Assembly: GCF_017302985.1 (NCBI RefSeq)
Contig: NZ_JAFIMU010000006.1
Location: forward strand, 62,001-126,000
Length of the DNA stretch: 64,000 bases
Direction: 5' to 3'
From: Corallococcus macrosporus
GTDB lineage: Bacteria; Myxococcota; Myxococcia; Myxococcales; Myxococcaceae
Shown: positions 28,583 through 36,880 of the stretch, piece after piece
Position numbering within the stretch: position 1 is the stretch's first letter
Layout of the letters: each line of letters begins with the position of its first letter
Program-made: the position numbers and the translations under genes
Notes under the pieces: model-generated
Told to the model about the DNA's origin: nothing
The model's database searches: none
Seen by the model: the letters and a program-made list of their open reading frames with translations, nothing else

Positions 28583-29737
28583 TCAGCGGTCCCAGAGGTA
28601 GTCCGGGTTCAATCCCAGTCCGGGCATGTCGCGCAGCCGCACGAGTCCCCCGTGGGGTTGATAGGGATGGTCGCGCGGTTCGTCCGCGAAGAGCCGCCCC
28701 ACGGCGAGCCCGGACGCCAGCTCTCCCGACGGCAGCGCGGAGGCCAGGTGCGCGGCGCCCGCGCGGGCCACCACGCCGTCGATGGAGCTGGTGACGAACG
28801 CATGCATGCCCAGGTGGGCCGCTCGCAGCGCCACCACCATGGAGGGCAGCAGCCCCCCGAGCACCATCGGCTTGATCACCACCGCGCCCACCGCGGGCCC
28901 GCCGCCCAGGTCCATCGTGAGCAGCGTGCGCACGGCCGCGGGCGTCGCGAGCGTCTCGTCGGCGGCGATGATGCACGGCGCACGACGCTGCACGCGCCAC
29001 AGCGCCTGCAGGTCCTCCGGGGACGTGGGCTGCTCCACCAGCTCCAGGTCGTACCAGCCCAGCCGGTCCAGGGCGCGGTTGGCCTCGGGTTCGGACCAGC
29101 CGCCGTTCGCGTCCAGACGCAGGCGCACGCGCGGGCCCACCGCCTCGCGCACGGCGCGCACCCGGGCTTCGTCCTCGTCCAGCGAGCGGCCCGCGACCTT
29201 CACCTTCAGCGTCTGGTAGCCCTCGTCCACGGCCTCTCGCGCCTGACGGGCCAGCGCCTCCGGCTCCTCCGCGCCCAGCAGCGCGTTGACCAGGACCTCC
29301 TGCCGCGCCTCCTCCGCGAGCAGCCAGCACAGGGGCACGCCCTTGCGCTGGGCCACCAGATCCAACAGCGCCAGTTCCAGGCCGTGCTGCGCGGCGGGGA
29401 CGGGCTCTCCGGGATCGATGAGCCGGATCCGCGCACCGCGCTGGCGCAGCTCCTCGCTGGCCGACGGCGCGAGCGTGGCTTCGATGCCCTCGATGCTGTC
29501 CTCCAGCGACTGGCCCTTGAGCGAGCTCAGCCACGCGCGCAGCACCGTGTGCGTCATCGTCAGCGGCTCGGTGCCGAACTCCGGCAGCGGCATCGCCTCG
29601 CCCTGCCCCACGCGGCCGTCCTCGTCACGCAGCCGGATGAGGAAGCCGTCACGGGTGGCGTAGGTGCCCCTCGCCGTCTTCAACGGGTGCGTCAGCGTGA
29701 GGTGCAGCGGGGTGAGCGTCGCGTCGGTGATGCGCAT
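28583..29737 (-). CDS. menC: o-succinylbenzoate synthase
   Basis: Enolase-superfamily dehydratase that forms o-succinylbenzoate from SHCHC. The 384-residue protein shows the paired catalytic lysines: TLKVKVAG (KxK) on one side and VIKPMVLGG on the other. Metal ligands lie in RLDANGGW and IAADETLATP. The dehydratase step fits the operon, between menA (9 bases upstream) and menE. Relatives with N-acylamino acid racemase activity exist, so context is what fixes the name. Confidence 0.93.
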   Translation of the reverse strand: MRITDATLTPLHLTLTHPLKTARGTYATRDGFLIRLRDEDGRVGQGEAMPLPEFGTEPLTMTHTVLRAWLSSLKGQSLEDSIEGIEATLAPSASEELRQRGARIRLIDPGEPVPAAQHGLELALLDLVAQRKGVPLCWLLAEEARQEVLVNALLGAEEPEALARQAREAVDEGYQTLKVKVAGRSLDEDEARVRAVREAVGPRVRLRLDANGGWSEPEANRALDRLGWYDLELVEQPTSPEDLQALWRVQRRAPCIIAADETLATPAAVRTLLTMDLGGGPAVGAVVIKPMVLGGLLPSMVVALRAAHLGMHAFVTSSIDGVVARAGAAHLASALPSGELASGLAVGRLFADEPRDHPYQPHGGLVRLRDMPGLGLNPDYLWDR

Positions 29738-29746
29738 GACGCCCCT

Positions 29747-30667
29747 TCAGCGCAGGTACAGGCCGACCGCGAACAGCAGTCCGAACACCATCTGCAGCTT
29801 CGCCGTCCCGCCCAACGCGGGGTTGAGCGCCGCGCCCTCGGCCTTCAGCATCAGCTTCAGCGGCGGCACCACCAGCGGCAGGCTCAAGAGCGGCAGGAAG
29901 ACCCAGGCGCTCGCGTAGCCCCGGGCGAACAGCACGAACGGCGTGACGTAGGACGCCACGAGCAGCAGCACGTACTCCGCGCGGCCGAAGCCCTGACCGA
30001 AGCGCACCGCCATCGTGCGCTTGCCGGCCTTCACGTCCGTGCTCGCGTCGCGCTGGTTGTTCACCACGATGAGGCACGTGCCGATGGCGCCCACCGGCAC
30101 CGACGCCCACCAGGCCGCCGGGCTCACGACGCCGGCCTGCACGTAGTACGTGCCCGTCACCGCGACGATGCCGAAGAAGATGAGCACGAACAGGTCGCCC
30201 AGCCCGAGGTAGGCCAGCGGGAACGGGCCTCCCGTGTACGCGTAGCCGCACAGCAGCGAGGCCACGCCGATGGCCACGATGGGCCAGCCGCCCACCGACA
30301 CCAGGTACAGCCCCACCAGCGTCGCCAGCGCGAAGCACCCGAGGCCGCCCATCAGCACCGCGCCCGGCGCGATGAGCCCGCTCTGCGTCACGCGCTTGGG
30401 CCCCAGGCGCTCCTCGGTGTCCGCGCCCTTCTTGAAGTCGTAGTAGTCGTTGATGAAGTTGGTGCCGATCTGAATCAGCACCGCGCCCACGAGCGCCGCG
30501 AGCGCGGGCAACAGGCGCCCCACCCCGTTGCCGTACGCGAGCGCCGTGCCCACCAGCACCGGCACCGCGCCCGCCGTCAGCGTCTTCGGACGCACGGCCA
30601 TCAGCCACGTCTTCAGCGTGGGCCGGGGAGGAGCCGCGTCGGGAGGGGTGCTCACCAGGGTCGTCAC
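29747..30667 (-). CDS. menA: 1,4-dihydroxy-2-naphthoate polyprenyltransferase
   Basis: Integral membrane UbiA-family enzyme attaching the isoprenoid side chain to DHNA. The 306-residue protein has eight to nine hydrophobic helices and both Asp-rich motifs: NFINDYYDFKKGAD and NNQRDASTDVKAGKRTMAVR. The start is a GTG (30667) that overlaps the menH stop (GTGA), so the two are translationally coupled. The first 20 residues are Pro-rich and cytoplasmic. Its product, demethylmenaquinone, is the substrate of UbiE/MenG encoded in the divergent aro operon. Confidence 0.95.
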   Translation of the reverse strand: MTTLVSTPPDAAPPRPTLKTWLMAVRPKTLTAGAVPVLVGTALAYGNGVGRLLPALAALVGAVLIQIGTNFINDYYDFKKGADTEERLGPKRVTQSGLIAPGAVLMGGLGCFALATLVGLYLVSVGGWPIVAIGVASLLCGYAYTGGPFPLAYLGLGDLFVLIFFGIVAVTGTYYVQAGVVSPAAWWASVPVGAIGTCLIVVNNQRDASTDVKAGKRTMAVRFGQGFGRAEYVLLLVASYVTPFVLFARGYASAWVFLPLLSLPLVVPPLKLMLKAEGAALNPALGGTAKLQMVFGLLFAVGLYLR

Positions 30668-31515
30668 GAGTGGATCGCCTCTCGCGCCAGGATGGCGGGT
30701 TCGAACTGCGGCGCTTCGTACCAGGGCGTCTGGAGGAACGAGAGCACTTCGCGCACGTACTCCTCCGGCGCTTCCAGGTGCGGGGCGTGCGTGACCCCGT
30801 CGAACGCGTGACGCCACACCACCGGCAGCTCCGCCGCCATGCGCCGCGCCAGGGTCGTGAACTTCACGTCCAGGCTGCCCGTGAGCAGCAGCGTGGGCAG
30901 CCGCTGGCGGTGCAGCGACGGCCAGTAGTCCGGCTGCACGCCCAGGCCCAGGGTCTCCAGCGCGCCGGCGAGCCCCTCCGCCGTGCACGCCTTGCGGCGC
31001 TCACGCAGCGCGACCTGCTCCGGATCCGGCAGGCGGCGCAGGCCGTCGAACAGGGGCAGCGCTTCCCACCGGTCCACGAAGGCGTCCACGCCCTTCGTGC
31101 GGATGAACTCCACGAGCTTCGCGTCCGCCTCGCGCCGCTCGGAGCGTTCCTGGCGGCGGTGCAGACCGGGCGAGCCGCTCTCCATGATCAACCGGCCGAA
31201 GCACTCCGGCGCCTGGACCGCCGCGCCCAGCGCGACTCTGGCGCCCTGCGAATAGCCGAGCAGATCCACGTGGCCGCCCAGCTTGCGCGCCAACTGGACG
31301 ACGGCGTCCACCGTCTCCAGGAAGCCGTCGCGTCCGGTCCGCTCCGGCAGCGGCGTGCGGCCGTGGCCGGGCAGGTCCACCGCCACGACGCGCACGGAGC
31401 GGCCGAGCAGCGGACGCAGGTGTCCGAACGAGGCGCCGCTGCCGGTGAAGCCGTGCAGCGCCAGGAGCGTATGGGGTCCGTCCCCCCAGGTTTCATAAGC
31501 GAGCGTCACGCCCAT
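30664..31515 (-). CDS. menH: SHCHC synthase (alpha/beta hydrolase)
   Basis: MenH removes pyruvate from SEPHCHC to give SHCHC. The 283-residue alpha/beta-hydrolase shows LLALHGFTGSG (oxyanion region), DLPGHGRTP, the nucleophile elbow LLGYSQGARVALG and the catalytic histidine in VTHAPHLEAPEE. GYSQGAR closely parallels the GYSMGGR elbow of known MenH. The start overlaps menD by 10 bases and the stop overlaps menA. The C-terminus is about 20 residues longer than usual. Confidence 0.92.
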   Translation of the reverse strand: MGVTLAYETWGDGPHTLLALHGFTGSGASFGHLRPLLGRSVRVVAVDLPGHGRTPLPERTGRDGFLETVDAVVQLARKLGGHVDLLGYSQGARVALGAAVQAPECFGRLIMESGSPGLHRRQERSERREADAKLVEFIRTKGVDAFVDRWEALPLFDGLRRLPDPEQVALRERRKACTAEGLAGALETLGLGVQPDYWPSLHRQRLPTLLLTGSLDVKFTTLARRMAAELPVVWRHAFDGVTHAPHLEAPEEYVREVLSFLQTPWYEAPQFEPAILAREAIHS

Positions 31516-33275
31516 GGTCCTTCTCCCAGTGCGGTGGCCATCCGCGTGAAGAGGTTTCGGTGTGCTTCCACGTTGGTGGCCCGGTCCACCTGGACCTCCA
31601 CCACGTGGAGGCCGCCTTCCAGCCCGGTGCGCACCGCCGCGCGCAGGGCCGCGGGCGTCGTGGGCCGCTCGAAGCGCGCGCCCGCGAGCGCCGCCGCGTG
31701 CGACAGGTCCACGCCGTGCGGCGTGCCGAAGAGGGCCTCGAACACGTCCGGCTTCGCCACCTGCGCCAGCGGCAGGAAGGAGAAGATGCCGCCGCCGTCG
31801 TTGTTCACCACGACGACCGTCAGGGGCACGCGCGCCCGCGCCGCCGTGACGAGCCCGCCCACGTCGTGCAGGAGCGCCAGGTCGCCGGACAGGAGCACCG
31901 CGGGCCTTCCGGCCGCCGCGGCCATGCCCGCCGCGCTGGACACGATGCCGTCGATGCCGTTGGCGCCCCGGTTCGCCAGGACGCGCAGCGGGATTCCGCC
32001 GCCGTGCGCGAACGCATCCACCGCGCGGATGGGCATGCTGCTGGAGACGAAGAAGAGCGCGTTCGCCGGCAGCGCCGCCACCACCTCGCGCGCCAGGCGG
32101 GGCTCGGTCAGCGCGTCCTTCTGTTCGCCGAGCGCCGTCTCCAGCGCGTTGCGGGCCACCCGCTCCGCGTTCACGAAGTCCTGCGCCCAGCGGCCCGGGC
32201 CTCGCGACAGCCCTTCCGTCAGCGCACGGCACGCGAGCACCGCGTTGCCTTCCACCACCCGCGTGGCCCGGTGCGCCGGGTCGTACAGCGCGCCCTCGTC
32301 GCTGAAGACGGAGATGTCCGCGCCGGAGGCGTCCAGCCACTGCTGCGGCGACTTGGGCGTCAGGCCTCCACCGAAGCGCAGCACCACCTCCGGCCGGTGG
32401 CCGCGCGCGAACGGTTCATGGCGCAGAAGCGCGTCGTAGAGCGACACGGTCAGCGGTCCGCCGCCGTAGCGCGCCTGCGACGTGGCCTCCGCGAGCACCG
32501 GGTAGCCCGTGGCCAGGCTCAATGCGGTGATGGCCTCCGCGAAGCCGTCGTCCTCGTCGCGGGGACCGCACACGATGACGCCGCGCTCGGTGGCGGCGAT
32601 GCGCGCGCGCACGGACTCCAGCGCCGTTGCATCCGGGGCCCGCGACGCCTGCGCGATGTGGGTGATGGGCGCGTTCGTCCGCCCCTCCCTCGCGAGCGCC
32701 GTCAGCTTCTCCGCGCCGAAGTCCTGCGGGATGGGCGCCAGCGGTTCGCGGAACGGCACGTTGAGCTGCACGGCGCCTCGGGGCGCGCGGCACGCGGTGC
32801 TCACCGCGCGGGCGGCCGTGGCCCGCAGGTGCTCGATGGCGGCGCTGTTCACCTCGGGCATTCCCACGTCCGCGAACAGCCGCGCGAAGTCGCCGTAGAA
32901 GCGCGCCTGGGGCACCGTCTGCGGCGCGCCCCAGCCCTGCAGCTCCAGCGGCCGGTCCGCCGTGAGGATGATCAGCGGCACCTGGGCCATGGCCGCCTCG
33001 ATGACGGCCGGGAAGAAGTGCGCGCCGGCCGAGCCGCTCGTCGCCACCAGCACCACCGGCTGGCGCGACTGCTTCGCCATGCCCAGCGCGAAGAAGCCCG
33101 CGCTCCGTTCGTCGATGACGGACCAGACGCGCAGGCCCGGCGTGGTCGCGCACGCGAGCGCCAGCGCCGAGGACCGGGAGCCCGGACACACCACCGCGTG
33201 CCGCACGCCGCCCCGCACCAGCTCTTCCAGCAGCGCACGCGACCACAGCACGTTGAGGTTGGCGTCCAGGGACAT
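31506..33275 (-). CDS. menD: SEPHCHC synthase
   Basis: Thiamine-diphosphate enzyme adding a succinyl-semialdehyde unit from 2-oxoglutarate to isochorismate. The 589-residue protein has the activating glutamate in VIDERSAGFFALG, the start motif AVVCPGSRSSALALA, and the ThDP/Mg motif SGDLALLHDVGG ending VNNDGGGIFSFLP. The ATG at 33275 shares one base with the menF stop (TGATG). Note that its cosubstrate 2-oxoglutarate is made by Icd, encoded elsewhere in the window. Confidence 0.96.
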   Translation of the reverse strand: MSLDANLNVLWSRALLEELVRGGVRHAVVCPGSRSSALALACATTPGLRVWSVIDERSAGFFALGMAKQSRQPVVLVATSGSAGAHFFPAVIEAAMAQVPLIILTADRPLELQGWGAPQTVPQARFYGDFARLFADVGMPEVNSAAIEHLRATAARAVSTACRAPRGAVQLNVPFREPLAPIPQDFGAEKLTALAREGRTNAPITHIAQASRAPDATALESVRARIAATERGVIVCGPRDEDDGFAEAITALSLATGYPVLAEATSQARYGGGPLTVSLYDALLRHEPFARGHRPEVVLRFGGGLTPKSPQQWLDASGADISVFSDEGALYDPAHRATRVVEGNAVLACRALTEGLSRGPGRWAQDFVNAERVARNALETALGEQKDALTEPRLAREVVAALPANALFFVSSSMPIRAVDAFAHGGGIPLRVLANRGANGIDGIVSSAAGMAAAAGRPAVLLSGDLALLHDVGGLVTAARARVPLTVVVVNNDGGGIFSFLPLAQVAKPDVFEALFGTPHGVDLSHAAALAGARFERPTTPAALRAAVRTGLEGGLHVVEVQVDRATNVEAHRNLFTRMATALGEGPWA

Positions 33276-34570
33276 CACCGGCCCCCCAGCGCGCGCAGCA
33301 TCGCCAGACTCTTCATCTCGGTCTCCCGCCACTCGGACTCCGCGCTGGAGCCCGCGACGATGCCCGCGCCCACGAAGAGCCGGGCCTTCGCGCCACGCAC
33401 CAGCGCCGAGCGCAACGCCACCACCAGGTGCGCGCGCCCGGGGCCCACCCAGCCGACCGGTCCCGCGTACCAGCCCCGGTCCAGCGACTCGTGCTCCACC
33501 AGGAAGGACAGCGCGCGCTCGCGCGGCGTGCCGCCCACCGCGGGCGTGGGGTGCAGCGCGGTGACGACCTTCGCGGTGTCCACGCCGTCCGCCAGCTCCG
33601 CGCGGATGCCCGTGCGCAGGTGCACCACGTTCTTCAGCGCGAGCACCGACGGCTGCGCGTCCGCGGACACGCTCGCCGCCACCGGCGTCAGCGCCTGGAG
33701 GATGTAGCGCACCACCGCGTCATGCTCGCGCCGGTCCTTGTCGCTGGCGTCCAGCGCCTCCGCGCCACCCGGCGCCGCGGAGCCCGCGAGCGCCTCCGTC
33801 TCCAGCCGCCGCCCGTCCACGCGGCACAGCGTCTCCGGCGTCGCGCCCAGGAAGCCCGTGCCGTCCGGCGCGCGGAAGAGGAACGTGGCGCAGCGAGGGT
33901 TCTGCTCACGCAGGCGCGCCAGCACGTCCACCACGTCGAAGGGCTCCGGCCCCTCCGCCTCCAGCGCCCGCGCCAGCACCACCTTGTGCAACTGACCCGC
34001 GCCAATGGCCTCCACCGCGCGGTCCACCAGCGCCTCGAAGTCCGGCCGCGAGGAGGCCGTGCGCAGCGCCACCGGCGCGCCCATCGGATGCCGGTACGCC
34101 TGCGGGAAGGCGGCCCGCACGCGCTCCAGCCGCGAGCGCACCACGTCCTCCGCGCCAGGCCCGTCCGGCGCGAAGACGGCGACGGCCAGGGCGCCGCCAT
34201 CGCGCCACACCAGCACCTCCGGAAGCGTCCAGCGCGCCAGACCGTGCGAGCGCCAAGCGCCGTCCGCCGGCTGCGTCGGGCTGAAGCGCATGCCGCCGAA
34301 CCAGGGACCAGGCATCTGCGGAGACACCGCGTCCAGCCACCGCACGCTGTCGTGGCCGAGCGCGCCGAGCACCACCGGCAGCTCGCCGGGTGCATGCGCT
34401 TCGAGCACGCCCGCCTCGCCCCACCCCGCCACCGCCTCGCGCGCTACGGGTCGCTCCCAGTAGACGGAAGGCACGCCCAGGCTGCCCGCTCCAGCCAGCG
34501 GATCCACTCCGGCCAGCGGCATCATCCCGGCGACCCATCGCGGATCCTCAGCGGGACTGAGCGGCGTCAT
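33275..34570 (-). CDS. menF: isochorismate synthase
   Basis: First committed enzyme of menaquinone synthesis, chorismate to isochorismate. The 431-residue chorismate-binding protein shows the general-base lysine in LHKVVLARAL, FLGATPETLCRV, LHPTPAVGGTPRERAL and FVGAGIVAGSSAESEWRETE with the Mg-binding glutamates. It is the first gene of menF-D-H-A-C-E. Its promoter lies in the 147-base region shared with the divergent aro operon. Confidence 0.93.
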   Translation of the reverse strand: MTPLSPAEDPRWVAGMMPLAGVDPLAGAGSLGVPSVYWERPVAREAVAGWGEAGVLEAHAPGELPVVLGALGHDSVRWLDAVSPQMPGPWFGGMRFSPTQPADGAWRSHGLARWTLPEVLVWRDGGALAVAVFAPDGPGAEDVVRSRLERVRAAFPQAYRHPMGAPVALRTASSRPDFEALVDRAVEAIGAGQLHKVVLARALEAEGPEPFDVVDVLARLREQNPRCATFLFRAPDGTGFLGATPETLCRVDGRRLETEALAGSAAPGGAEALDASDKDRREHDAVVRYILQALTPVAASVSADAQPSVLALKNVVHLRTGIRAELADGVDTAKVVTALHPTPAVGGTPRERALSFLVEHESLDRGWYAGPVGWVGPGRAHLVVALRSALVRGAKARLFVGAGIVAGSSAESEWRETEMKSLAMLRALGGR

Positions 34571-34617
34571 CAGCCATTCTCCTGCACCTCGGGGGAGGCA
34601 AGTGACATCAGCTTCGA

Positions 34618-34645
34618 TTGTCTTCTAAGCGATCTCGGCTATACA
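34618..34645 (+). promoter_or_regulatory. candidate aroF promoter
   Basis: A -35 TTGTCT (34618-34623) and -10 TATACA (34640-34645) are 16 bases apart. The predicted start, near 34652, falls inside the inverted repeat described next. Confidence 0.55.
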
Positions 34646-34649
34646 TGCA

Positions 34650-34681
34650 CCATGGAGTTCAAAACCGCTTGAACTCCATGG
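34650..34681. repeat. perfect 13-bp-arm inverted repeat at the aroF transcript start
   Basis: Arms 34650-34662 and 34669-34681 are exact reverse complements around a 6-base loop (AACCGC). It can be a DNA operator or form a stable hairpin at the 5' end of the aro mRNA. It contains two tiny open frames: ATG at 34652 (MEFKTA, stop 34672) and ATG at 34678 (MEHEFQ). The arm segment AACTCCA recurs at 34697-34703, allowing an alternative pairing. Confidence 0.75.
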
Positions 34682-34717
34682 AACACGAATTCCAGTAACT
34701 CCAGCGAGGGAGCCGCC

Positions 34718-35614
34718 GTGGGAGCCCAGCAACCAGACGACCCAGCCGGTCGGCGTGACCCGGGTGCACACCGCGTCCTACGCGCGGCGCATCCCTCCGG
34801 CACCCGCATCCAGGTGGGGGGCGTGGAGGTGGGCGGACCCGGCTTCGTGGTGATGGCGGGGCCGTGCGCGGTGGAGGGCGCGGAGCAGTTGGAGCTGGCG
34901 GCCCGCGCGGTGGCGCAGGCGGGGGCGCACCTGCTGCGCGGCGGCGTGTTCAAGCCGCGCACCAGTCCGTACGCGTTCCAGGGCATGGGGGAGCCGGGGC
35001 TGAAGCTGTTGGTGGACGCGGGCCGGCGTCACGGCCTGCCCATCATCAGCGAGGTGATGGAGACGGAGCAACTGCCCCTCATGGCGCAGCACGCGGACAT
35101 CCTCCAGGTGGGCGCGCGGAACATGCAGAACTTCGGGCTCCTGCGCGCGCTGGGCCGGCTGCGCAAGCCGGTGCTGCTCAAGCGCGGGCTGTCCGCCACG
35201 GTGCAGGAGTGGCTCAACGCCGCCGAGTACATCCTGGCGGGCGGCAACGAGCAGGTGATCCTGTGCGAGCGCGGCATCCGGACCTTTGAGACAGCGATGC
35301 GCAACACGCTGGACCTGGCCGCGGTGGCGTGGGCGAAGGAGCGCACGCACCTGCCGGTCATCGTGGATCCGTCGCACGCCACGGGCATCCCGTCACTCAT
35401 CACCCCCATGTCGCTGGCGGCGGCGGCCTGCGGGGCGGATGGTCTGTTGATTGAAGTCCACCCCCGGCCGGAGCAGGCGCTTTGTGATGGGCAGCAGGCC
35501 ACGTCGCCCGGGGATTTCGCTACGTTGATGCAACGGCTGCCCGGCGTGCTCGCCGCGGTGGACCGTCACCTCTACACGCCGGCGGGGCCGGCACAGATCG
35601 CGGGGGCGCGATGA
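34718..35614 (+). CDS. aroF: 3-deoxy-7-phosphoheptulonate (DAHP) synthase
   Basis: First shikimate-pathway enzyme, condensing PEP and erythrose-4-phosphate. The 298-residue protein is the type I-beta core: [58 protein letters not shown] and [11 protein letters not shown], all active-site segments. A ferredoxin-like or chorismate-mutase regulatory domain is absent; only about 30 non-conserved residues precede the core. The GTG start has a GAGGGAG ribosome-binding site. The stop overlaps the ubiE start by four bases. Confidence 0.94.
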   Translation: MGAQQPDDPAGRRDPGAHRVLRAAHPSGTRIQVGGVEVGGPGFVVMAGPCAVEGAEQLELAARAVAQAGAHLLRGGVFKPRTSPYAFQGMGEPGLKLLVDAGRRHGLPIISEVMETEQLPLMAQHADILQVGARNMQNFGLLRALGRLRKPVLLKRGLSATVQEWLNAAEYILAGGNEQVILCERGIRTFETAMRNTLDLAAVAWAKERTHLPVIVDPSHATGIPSLITPMSLAAAACGADGLLIEVHPRPEQALCDGQQATSPGDFATLMQRLPGVLAAVDRHLYTPAGPAQIAGAR

Positions 35615-36300
35615 GCACCGAAGTCCGTCAGATGTTCTCCTCCATCGCCACGCGCTACGACGTGACGAACGAAGTCCTCTCGCTCGGCATCCACCGGCTG
35701 TGGCGGCGCTCGGCGGTGAAGTTGAGCGGTGCGAAGGAAGGCAGCCACGTGCTCGACTGCGCCACTGGCACGGGCGACCTGGCGCTGGCGTTCAAGCGCA
35801 AGGTGGGCGCCGCGGGCCGCGTGGTGGGCACGGACTTCTGCCCGGAGATGCTGGAGAGCGCGCCGGCCAAGGCGGCCAAGGCGGGCCTGGAAATCGAGTT
35901 CCAGGTGCAGGACGCCATGGCGCTCACGCTGCCGGACAACAGCTTCGACGTGGCGTCCATCTCCTTCGGCATCCGCAACGTGGATGATCCGGTGAAGTGC
36001 CTCCAGGAGATGGCGCGCGTGGTGCGCCCCGGAGGCCGCGTGGTGGTGCTGGAGTTCGGTCAGCCCACGGGCCCGTACGGCGCGCTGTTCCGCTTCTACA
36101 GCAAGACGGTGATGCCGGCGATTGGCGGCCTGCTCACGGGCAACAAGGCGGCGTATCAGTACCTGCCCCGCACCGCCGCGGCCTTTCCCGCCGGCGACCG
36201 CTTCCTCTCCCTGATGGACCAGGCCGGCGCCTACAGCGAGCGCGCCGCCCACCCCCTGCTGTTTGGAACCGCCTACGTCTATGTCGGCACCGTCCGTTGA
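35611..36300 (+). CDS. ubiE: demethylmenaquinone methyltransferase
   Basis: SAM-dependent C-methyltransferase completing menaquinone (MenG/UbiE). The 229-residue protein has [20 protein letters not shown], motif [25 protein letters not shown] and the family hallmark SFGIRNVDD. As the window carries a men pathway, the menaquinone role is likelier than ubiquinone. It is the second gene of the aro operon, with an ATGA overlap to aroF, and so links both pathways. Confidence 0.95.
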   Translation: MSTEVRQMFSSIATRYDVTNEVLSLGIHRLWRRSAVKLSGAKEGSHVLDCATGTGDLALAFKRKVGAAGRVVGTDFCPEMLESAPAKAAKAGLEIEFQVQDAMALTLPDNSFDVASISFGIRNVDDPVKCLQEMARVVRPGGRVVVLEFGQPTGPYGALFRFYSKTVMPAIGGLLTGNKAAYQYLPRTAAAFPAGDRFLSLMDQAGAYSERAAHPLLFGTAYVYVGTVR

Positions 36301-36880
36301 GGCCCCGCGCCTCCTTGTCTCGCAAGTCGTCGCGTCGGTAGATCCCAGACTCCAGCAGGCGCTCCAGGGGGCCCTTACGTCCCCGGGGCCATGCCCCCGC
36401 CCGGCCGACGCGCAGACCGTCGTCATCGCCGGGCACCGCGCCGCGGGGAAGACCCGCCTGCTGCCGCTCGTCTCGAGCCTGCTCGGGCGGCCCGGCCTGG
36501 ACCTGGACGCGGAGCTGGAGCGCCGGCACGGGCGCCCGCTCCGCACCTGGGTCGCGGAATCCCCCGCCACCTTCCGCGCCGCCGAGCGCGAGACATTGGG
36601 CCTCTTGCCCCCGGGCAGCGTGGTGGCGGTGGGCGGCGGATTCCTGTCGCATCATCCGGACGCGCTCGCCGGGCACTTCACGTTGGTCGTCCCCGTCACC
36701 TTCGACACGTACCGCGAGCGGTTGATGGCGGACACCACGCGCCCCCGGCTGCGCACGGACGTGTCGCTGGAGGAGGAGTTGCACTCGCTGTTCCACGAAC
36801 GCGAGGCGCTGCACGCCCGCGTCCCCACCATCTCCCTGGCGGACTTCCTCCGGGGCTGTCTGGTCCAGGAGCCCGCGTGA
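36281..36880 (+). CDS. aroK: shikimate kinase
   Basis: Phosphorylates shikimate at O3. The 199-residue P-loop protein shows AGHRAAGKTRLL (Walker A), LDLDAELERRHGRPL (the DxD that binds shikimate and Mg), FRAAERETL, VAVGGGFL and the lid arginine in TTRPRLR. About 45 extra residues precede the P-loop, longer than typical. The ATG at 36281 lies inside ubiE (20-base overlap); its stop shares one base with the aroDE start. Together with aroDE, C, B and A this fixes its role. Confidence 0.87.
   Translation: MSAPSVEAPRLLVSQVVASVDPRLQQALQGALTSPGPCPRPADAQTVVIAGHRAAGKTRLLPLVSSLLGRPGLDLDAELERRHGRPLRTWVAESPATFRAAERETLGLLPPGSVVAVGGGFLSHHPDALAGHFTLVVPVTFDTYRERLMADTTRPRLRTDVSLEEELHSLFHEREALHARVPTISLADFLRGCLVQEPA

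Noticed and set aside
28572..29534. Long N-terminal extension of the MenE frame
   Set aside because: The extension lies wholly on menC in another frame and has no family similarity.
34652..34699. Classical Phe/Tyr/Trp attenuator peptide
   Set aside because: The mini-ORFs hold only one Phe codon each and no run of aromatic codons, so a standard leader-peptide attenuator is not supported; the repeat itself is reported separately.
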